DNA of 14,537 nt from JAISXK01 sp031549625 (lineage in GTDB: Bacteria; Bacillota; Clostridia; Christensenellales; CAG-138), in NCBI GenBank assembly GCA_031549625.1, contig JAVBPK010000038.1:1-14537 (forward strand), given 5' to 3'. Both the position numbers and the translations under genes were made by a program. The notes under the pieces were generated by a model. That model was not told the DNA's origin and ran no database searches. It was given only the letters and a program-made list of their open reading frames with translations. Positions 6,567 through 13,400 of the stretch are shown here, one piece after another (position 1 is the stretch's first letter; each line of letters opens with the position of its first letter).

Positions 6567-7295
6567 ATGAATGGAAGTAAAGCGCTGGTGGATAAATGCA
6601 TCCGCACGATGGGCATCGCGAGTATTGTTTTAGTATTAGTGGCGGCAGGATTGCTGCTGAGCATGGATTTCTGGAAGATGCGGGCCTCTGAAAGGGCATC
6701 GAAGGAAGTCATAGCCGACATAGAGCGCGGTGTATCCGAAATCAAACTCACAGCGTTGGCGCCAGAGATCGAAGGCGAAGACGAAGACTGGCTGGCGATG
6801 CAGGGCCTGGAAGAATTGCTGGGGCAGCAGTTCCAAAGTCCGGAAGAATTAGAGAAGGCCCAAAAGCTTGCTGACGCAAACAGCTTAACGGCCATAGGCA
6901 CATTGGAAATCCCAAAGATCAGCTTAAAGCTGCCGGTGCTGCAAGGCACAACAAAAATCGGTTTGCGCTATGGCGCGGGTTGGTTTTCCGGCTCGGCAAA
7001 GCCGGGGCAGCAAGGCAATTGCATGATGTTTGGCCACAGAATGAAAGCAAAGGGCCGGATGTTCAATCGTCTCAATGAAATGGCCCCGGGAGATGTTGTC
7101 AATCTTGCGGATATGCAAGCGCAATTGTATGTCTACAAGGTAGTGGAAGTAATCCAAGTGTTGCCAAAGGATTTGTTTCCGGAACTCTTCAAACACACGT
7201 CGGGCAGGTATTTGTCGCTTATTACCTGCACACCGCTGGGGGTGGGCAGCCACAGGCTGATCATTCTGTGCGAAATGGTAGACAAAGCGGCATAA
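6567..7295 (+). CDS. Sortase transpeptidase (membrane-anchored)
   Basis: Cysteine transpeptidase that cuts a C-terminal sorting signal and joins the protein to peptidoglycan or to a pilin lysine, outside the membrane. It has 242 residues: a short basic N-terminus, one membrane helix about 15-33, a charged Glu-rich spacer to about 105, then the sortase barrel from GTLEIPKISLKLPVL. The catalytic triad is visible: His157 in MMFGHRM, Cys221 in SLITCTP and Arg230 in GVGSHRL. The TCTPxGxxxHR pattern resembles pilus-type class C sortases, but there is no C-terminal membrane helix and I see no DPW-type lid, so class assignment stays open (C- or D-like). GGTGGG lies 6 bases before the ATG. It follows the sigma-2-like gene by 14 nt and precedes the giant adhesin, its probable substrate. 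The spacer helix at 40-105 is longer than in many sortases. Confidence 0.95.
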   Translation: MNGSKALVDKCIRTMGIASIVLVLVAAGLLLSMDFWKMRASERASKEVIADIERGVSEIKLTALAPEIEGEDEDWLAMQGLEELLGQQFQSPEELEKAQKLADANSLTAIGTLEIPKISLKLPVLQGTTKIGLRYGAGWFSGSAKPGQQGNCMMFGHRMKAKGRMFNRLNEMAPGDVVNLADMQAQLYVYKVVEVIQVLPKDLFPELFKHTSGRYLSLITCTPLGVGSHRLIILCEMVDKAA

Positions 7296-7315
7296 CGATT
7301 AGCGCATAGCAGTGC

Positions 7316-7345
7316 ATATATATAAATCAGCGCTGTTATATATAT
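7316..7345. repeat. Palindrome just after the sortase gene
   Basis: The arm ATATATATAA (7316-7325) is matched by TTATATATAT (7336-7345). The centre holds CAGCGCTG (7328-7335), itself a perfect palindrome, leaving a two-base AT bulge. In DNA this is an easily melted cruciform-type dyad; in RNA it is a hairpin with a GC tip. There is no U-tract after it, so it is not a standard terminator. It may be an operator or an RNA-processing hairpin. Confidence 0.55.
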
Positions 7346-7375
7346 AAAGGGAGCTTGAAAACCATATAATGGAAA

Positions 7376-7441
7376 TTTTGCGCATCAAGGCATATAGATA
7401 AAGGCAATAAATAAAAAGAGCCACGCCGGATATGCGCAAAA
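7376..7441 (+). ncRNA. Candidate structured leader RNA of the adhesin
   Basis: TTTTGCGCAT (7376-7385) pairs perfectly with ATGCGCAAAA (7432-7441). The enclosed 46 nt hold two GGC (7389-7391, 7403-7405) and two GCC (7420-7422, 7425-7427) triplets, which could form nested or crossed short helices around an A-rich centre. GATAAAGGCAA resembles the opening of class I cyclic-di-GMP riboswitches, but the downstream conserved elements of that class are missing. A regulatory RNA is plausible; its class is unknown. Confidence 0.35.
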
Positions 7442-7491
7442 ACCACAAAACAGAGAAGTACATTTTCGTATTTTGGGAAGGGGAAAATGTT

Positions 7492-10400
7492 ATGAAAACC
7501 TATACTGGGAAGAGGTCTAAACAATTTGTGGCGCTGATGCTCGTGTTGCTCATGCTGTTGAGCCACATGGCGATCACATGGGCGAGCAGCATCGATCCAT
7601 ACGATGCGGGCACCACAGTAAGCGGAGATGGGATTACCGTAACCCCCACGCCTACGCCGGAAGGCGGGCAGGGGGAAATAAATAATCAGGAAGGCGTCGG
7701 CCCAAATGACCAACAGCCGGCGGATACAAACCCGCAAGCTGGCGCCGAACACAATCAAAGCTTCGATCCAAATCAATCGCAGACAGAGCCGGGCGCACCT
7801 GCACAAGCAGGGGGCGTCGGCGTTGCCACGTCTATAGATCCCACTGGAGAAAACCTCCAGATCGGCGTCACGCAGGACGGAACCACCACCACCGTTACTG
7901 AAACGCCGGCGGCTGGCGACCCGGCCCTGGAGGGCCAAACGCCGGGCGGTGAAACGACGCTGGATCCTTCGCTGAACGGCGATCCCGCCATGAGTCAGAA
8001 TATAGGCGACATGAATCTGATGGGCCTCTTGGGAGACGCGCCGCTGCCGGCAAATGTCAGCATCGTGATCGACGTCGAGACTAATGGCAAAGTAGGACAT
8101 AGAGATAGAGTAAAAATAGTCGGCCGGTTATCTGAGCAGGTATCGGGCGGCTCATCGTTTTTCGCAGGAAGAACCGTCACCATTACATTCCCTGAGTATG
8201 TAAAATTGGTAGCGGGCGACAGCGCGTTTACAAACTGGATGCGCGATCAGGTGAACGCGGGAATTTTGACAAGCGGCACAATGGTAAATAATGTGTGCAC
8301 GCTGGTGTTTTCAAATTCCATCACGCTGGTTGACCTTTCCTTTGAAATTAACATGGAAATCGACCTGTCGCACTATACAGGCGGCGGCGGGGAAAAGATT
8401 ATCCTCACGGTCAGCGGCGGCTATGTCATCGAAAGCGAGCACGGCATCGACATCGACAACAGTGAGTTTGATGGCGAGTACGGCATTATCAAGTCGCCAT
8501 ACAGCAACTTCATCAAGCACACGAATGGGTACTGGTACATCGAAGACAGAGCGAAGCCGGTTGCGTACCGCTTGAATATTACTGTGCCAAATCTGGTGGA
8601 CTCCAGTCAAACCATCCGCGTGACGGACGTGTTGAGCAACAAGCTTTCCTTGTGCGATCAAAACGGCAACCCGGTCGGCAACAACTTAAACGGCTGCTTG
8701 TATATCACGCGCCTCTCCACGCTGCCGGGGCATACGGGTCCTGTTTTGGACGGCACGCAGGTAAAGCAGAAAACGGCCGACAACAGCTTTGAGCTAACCA
8801 TATCGGGGCCGTTCTCGGGCGGTGAGTTTCTCATCGTCTATTACGCAAAGCTGAACGATCTTACCTATCAGGGTGAATTGCGCAACAGGGCGAGGCTCGT
8901 CATCAAAGAGCAGGAAGAATACGACGACGAAATCATCGTGCTTTCCAGCTCCAGTTCGTCGCTTATCATCAATAAGTACATGATCGACGGCAGCGGCAGC
9001 CAGCAGGGCCATATCATTTTAAATCCCGGCCAAACGCAAGTCACGTTTGAACTGGCAATGCGCCAGTACAACGACAGCATCTTGCCGGAAACGGACGGGA
9101 AAGTATTGGCGACAGATACACTTGCGTCCACGGTTGCCTATATCAACGGCAGCGAAGTGTACAGCCCTGCGCAGAATCCGTTTAAACTTACAGTCAGCAG
9201 CGGTTCTGGCGGCGGACGAACGGTAAGCGTGGTTAAAAATGGCACCGGGAAGATTCTAAACGGCGCCTATTCGCTGCGTTTCAACGCGAACGTATCAAGC
9301 ATCAAGGATGGTGAGTCCGCGAACAACGTAGTGGGTACTTCCGAAGTATGGGTATATAAAAACGCAAAGCTGACGCTCTGCAAGGGCTGGGAAACCGGCG
9401 GAACGATCAAGGGCGCGGTAACGTTCGGGCTGTATCAGTACGGTGGCTCAACGCCCATAGCCACGGTCACCCTGCCGGACGGGCAAACCAGCATAGATAT
9501 GTACATCCATTACCTGACTGCAGGTATTCAAAACGGCACAAACACATACGAGCTGCGTGAAGTAGTGGCGGCAAACAGCAGCTACTCCGCTGCTGCGCCC
9601 ATTGTCTTCCAAATCACAAAAGAGACGACGGGCAGCGTGCGCCGGGTGTACTTCACAAATTCAACGGGAAACAGCAACATCGTCATAGACAACGCCAATA
9701 GGGGCGCAGCCACCTTCACGTTCTGCAACGAGAAAGATAACGAAAAAGGCAGCCTGCGCTTCCGCAAGCTGAAAAGCTCCAACCAGAGCGATACCATTGC
9801 CGGCGGTTTATACGAGCTGTATCTCGCGGATGCAAGTGGCAATCCGACAGGCAGCCCCATCCGTCTCACGGACAACGGCACAGGCGGCAGTGGTGAAAAG
9901 CTGTATACCTATCTCGGCGGCACTTCCGGCGGGGTGACTCAGTTTACGGTCACTACAGCGGGCGCGCTGATCCAGCAGCTGCCGTATACCAACCCTAATG
10001 GTACTGCCTATGTGGTAAAAGAAGTGACAGCGCCAGACGGTTATTACATCAGCGGTTCGGCTGTTTCTGGAAAAGTCATCTTAAAGAAGTCCGAAAAGGA
10101 CGTCGGCACGTATATCATCAACTCCGTGTATAACGCCGGCAAGGTGGCGATCACGAAAAAGGACGAAAACGGTTCGGCCATCCAGGGCATATCGTTTACG
10201 CTGTATAAAAAGAGCGGAAGCAATTATGTCGCGGTAACGGGCCAGACAAATCCCAAAACCACAAATTCGTCCGGCTATGTCGAATTCACGGGCTTGGGTG
10301 TGGGCGAATATAGGATTTCCGAAACCATCCCTGGTACATTGCAGGGGTATCCGGATGTATACTTCACAATCGTGGCGCCGCCGGTTGGCGGTTCCGGCAG

Positions 10401-13400
10401 CACGGTCAGCGAAACGATCGAATTGACCGGCCCGTCCACAGGCGTGGCGCTTTCGGGCAGCACGATCAATCTCACATGGAAAAACAAATGGAACAAAGGC
10501 GAAATCGTCATAAAGAAATATGACGCAAACAGCCAGGGCACCGCGTTGGCCGGCGCAAAATTCCAACTGCGCCTGAGCGGCAGCCTTGTGAATTTTGTAG
10601 ACAGCGGCAACGGCGTATATACGCGCAGCACATTGGCTGTAGGTACGTCGGGCACCACAACCACCGTTGTAACAAACAGCAGCGGCACGGCCACGATGAA
10701 GGATTTGCTGTACGGCGCTTATACCATCACGGAAACAGAAGCGCCCAGCGGCTACAACCTGGCCACGCAGGTTACCCAGAATATCACATTGGATGCGGCT
10801 TCCAAAACAGCCACGTACTACGACCCGTCAAAAGCGGGCAGCATCCGCATATACAAATTCTTCAAGCGCAGCGGCAAAAATGTAGACCTTGAGGGTGCAT
10901 ACTTTGAGCTGTACCAAAAAGCACCCAATGGCGATAAAATTGCCATAGCGGGAGGCGGGCCGGTAGCCACCGGCGCAAACGGCGTGGTTACGTTTGCCAA
11001 CCTCGCCAAGGGCGTGTACTACCTCAAAGAAACAACAGCGCCTCTAGGGTTTATCCTGAACACAACAGAGCTCACATTCCATGTAGGCGTGGATGACGGC
11101 ACAGGCACCGTCGTATGGGATCATACGGGCGGCAAATGCGACATCGAAAACCTGCCGATCAAACAAACCGTTAGGGTGGCAAAACAGGATGAAAACGGCA
11201 ATGCGCTTCAGGGCGTCACATTCAATTTAAAAGGCACCACGATCACGGGTGAAACCCTCAACCTGACGCAAACAACAAATGCGCAGGGCTACGCGGTGTT
11301 CGCGGATGTGCCGTATGGCAACTACACTGCCACAGAAACAACGGCAAAGCCGGGATACCGCACATTGGCAGACCCGATCGTCATCGCGCTGAATACGGGT
11401 ACAAATGGCGGCACATTCACGACCACGCCGGTAAAGAACTATCCGTACGAATTGGAAGTGCGCAAAATTGGCCCGAACAACATAAGGCTTTCAGGCGCTG
11501 TATTCAACATCGAAGTAAATGATGAAGGCGTCACCAAGTACGTGACAGCCAGCGGGCCTGTTTCGGGAGTGTACAAATACACGGGCCTCACCACGGCCAA
11601 AGCATCCGCAACCGAATTTACGACGCAGGGCGCAAACGGCAATTTCTTTGTCACGTTCCTGCCGGCCGGGGTGTACACCGTGCGCGAAATCAAGGCGCCT
11701 CAGGGGTACAACCTCGTTACGACGCCTTCCACCGCAACGATTAGCGGCCCCAACAATCCGCTGCCTGTTTCCGTGATGAACGACAACATCAAGGGTAACT
11801 TGCGCGTTATCAAGGTCACGGATGAAGGCGTGCCGCTCAAAGGCATCACCTTCACCATAAATGGGCCGGATAGCCGCTGCCCCATCGATGCGGTAACGGA
11901 TGAGCACGGAGAATTCTTTATTAGAGATTTGCTGTATGGCGATTACACAATCGAAGAGATGAACGTGCCTGAGGGCTATACCGCTATTTCCGGCGAAACG
12001 TTCAGCATCACGAAAAATGGTGAAACTGTAGAAAAACGTATCGTAAATACCAAGCGCAAAGGCGATATCGTCATATTCAAAAAGGACAGCGCCGAAAAGC
12101 CGGTGCAGGGCGCCATATTCGAAATGACAAAGCTTGACGCGTCCGGCAACAAAACAGGTGTGCCGATTCCGGGCTACAGCAATGCGCAGGGGCTGGTACG
12201 TTTCACAAACGTGCCGTATGGCGTATACATAATCGAAGAGGTGCAGGCAGCGCCGGGCTACCAGCTTGATACCACGCCGCGCTATGTGCGCGTCGGCGTA
12301 GCGGACAGCGACTTGCCGGCGGGCATCACGCCTGACATGATCGCAAACTACGACGAAGGCGAGTACATTCAGTGGCTGAATAACGAAGAGCTGTATGAGC
12401 TGACGATCAATAAAGTAGACGACAAATTTAACCCGCTTGGCGGCGCAGAGTTTGCTCTGTACCGCGTCGAGGGCACAAATAAATTGCCTGTGCTGCTCAC
12501 GTTGTATGCGGGCAATCCGGGCCAGTACGAATACAATGGAGTGGGTGCCGCAAGCGGCACACCCACCAAGATAGAAACCACGGTATCGGGCAACGCGATT
12601 ATTCACAAGCTGCCGTATGGCAAATACGAGCTGGTGGAAACAAAAGCGCCTAACGGCCATATCATCGACACAACGCCACGCACCATCTACCTCATGAACG
12701 GCTCGCCCTACAAAGAGAGCTACCGTTTTGTGAATGCGGAGCAGCTTGGCAGCGTAAAAGTATTTAAAGCGGACAAAGCCGATGGCACAACGCCGCTCAG
12801 CGGCGCGGAGTTTGCCGTGTACGCGAAGGTAGCGGGCCAATCAACCGCCGCCTGGTACCTGAACCCCGTAAACCCCCAGCCTGTTTTAGGCAGATTGGTG
12901 ACGGATTCCACGGGTTACGCCACGCTTGGCGGTTTGCCGCTTGGCCAATATGTCATTATCGAAACAAAGGCGCCCAACGGGTATGCGCTGGATAGTGTTG
13001 TGCTAAAAGAGTTTTCTTTGACGGCTGAAATCTATCAAAACGTTCCGGTAAAATTCACAAACGAGCGGCGCGCTTATACGCTCCGCGTAGAAAAAGTCGA
13101 TGCGAAGGGTGCGGAGCTTGCAGGCGCGAATTTTGCGCTATATCAGGTAAGCGGCTCCGACCGGTTGCCGGTGGTGCTCACGGGCAGCGCGGGCAGCTAC
13201 CAGTTTGCTTCCTTGGGCGCTGTGGGTGGCGTCGCAACGGAATTTGGCACGACAAGCGCCGGTAAAGCGGAAATTACGGGCCTGCCGTATGGCCGGTATG
13301 AGCTGGTTGAAACGGTAGCGCCGAGCGGTCACCAGATCGACAGCACGCCCCGTTCGATCAACCTTACATCTTCCGCGGAATTTGTGGAAACGTACCGCTT

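Larger units (their letters stand above)
7296..7491 (+). promoter_or_regulatory. Structured leader between sortase and adhesin
   Basis: 196 AT-rich bases with no gene. They contain a near-perfect palindrome (7316-7345), a perfect 10-bp inverted repeat closing a 46-nt loop (7376-7385 with 7432-7441), and the strong site GGGAAGGGG (7475-7483) 8 bases before the adhesin ATG. A TATAAT at 7365-7370 could be a -10, but no -35 stands at the right distance. No intrinsic terminator with a U-tract separates sortase from adhesin, so read-through from the upstream promoter is possible. Confidence 0.55.

Noticed and set aside
7355..7370. TTGAAA followed by TATAAT as an adhesin promoter
   Set aside because: The two boxes are only 4 bases apart, which cannot form a sigma-A promoter.
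7336..8100. 254-codon - strand open frame over the adhesin start
   Set aside because: It overlaps the signal peptide and stalk of the adhesin, lacks a ribosome binding site and has a shadow-like composition.
11491..12840. Long - strand open frame of 449 codons opposite the adhesin
   Set aside because: It is a shadow of the repetitive adhesin reading frame: low-complexity Arg/Val/His/Cys-rich translation, no ribosome binding site, no domain. The + frame has clear Cna-B motifs throughout.
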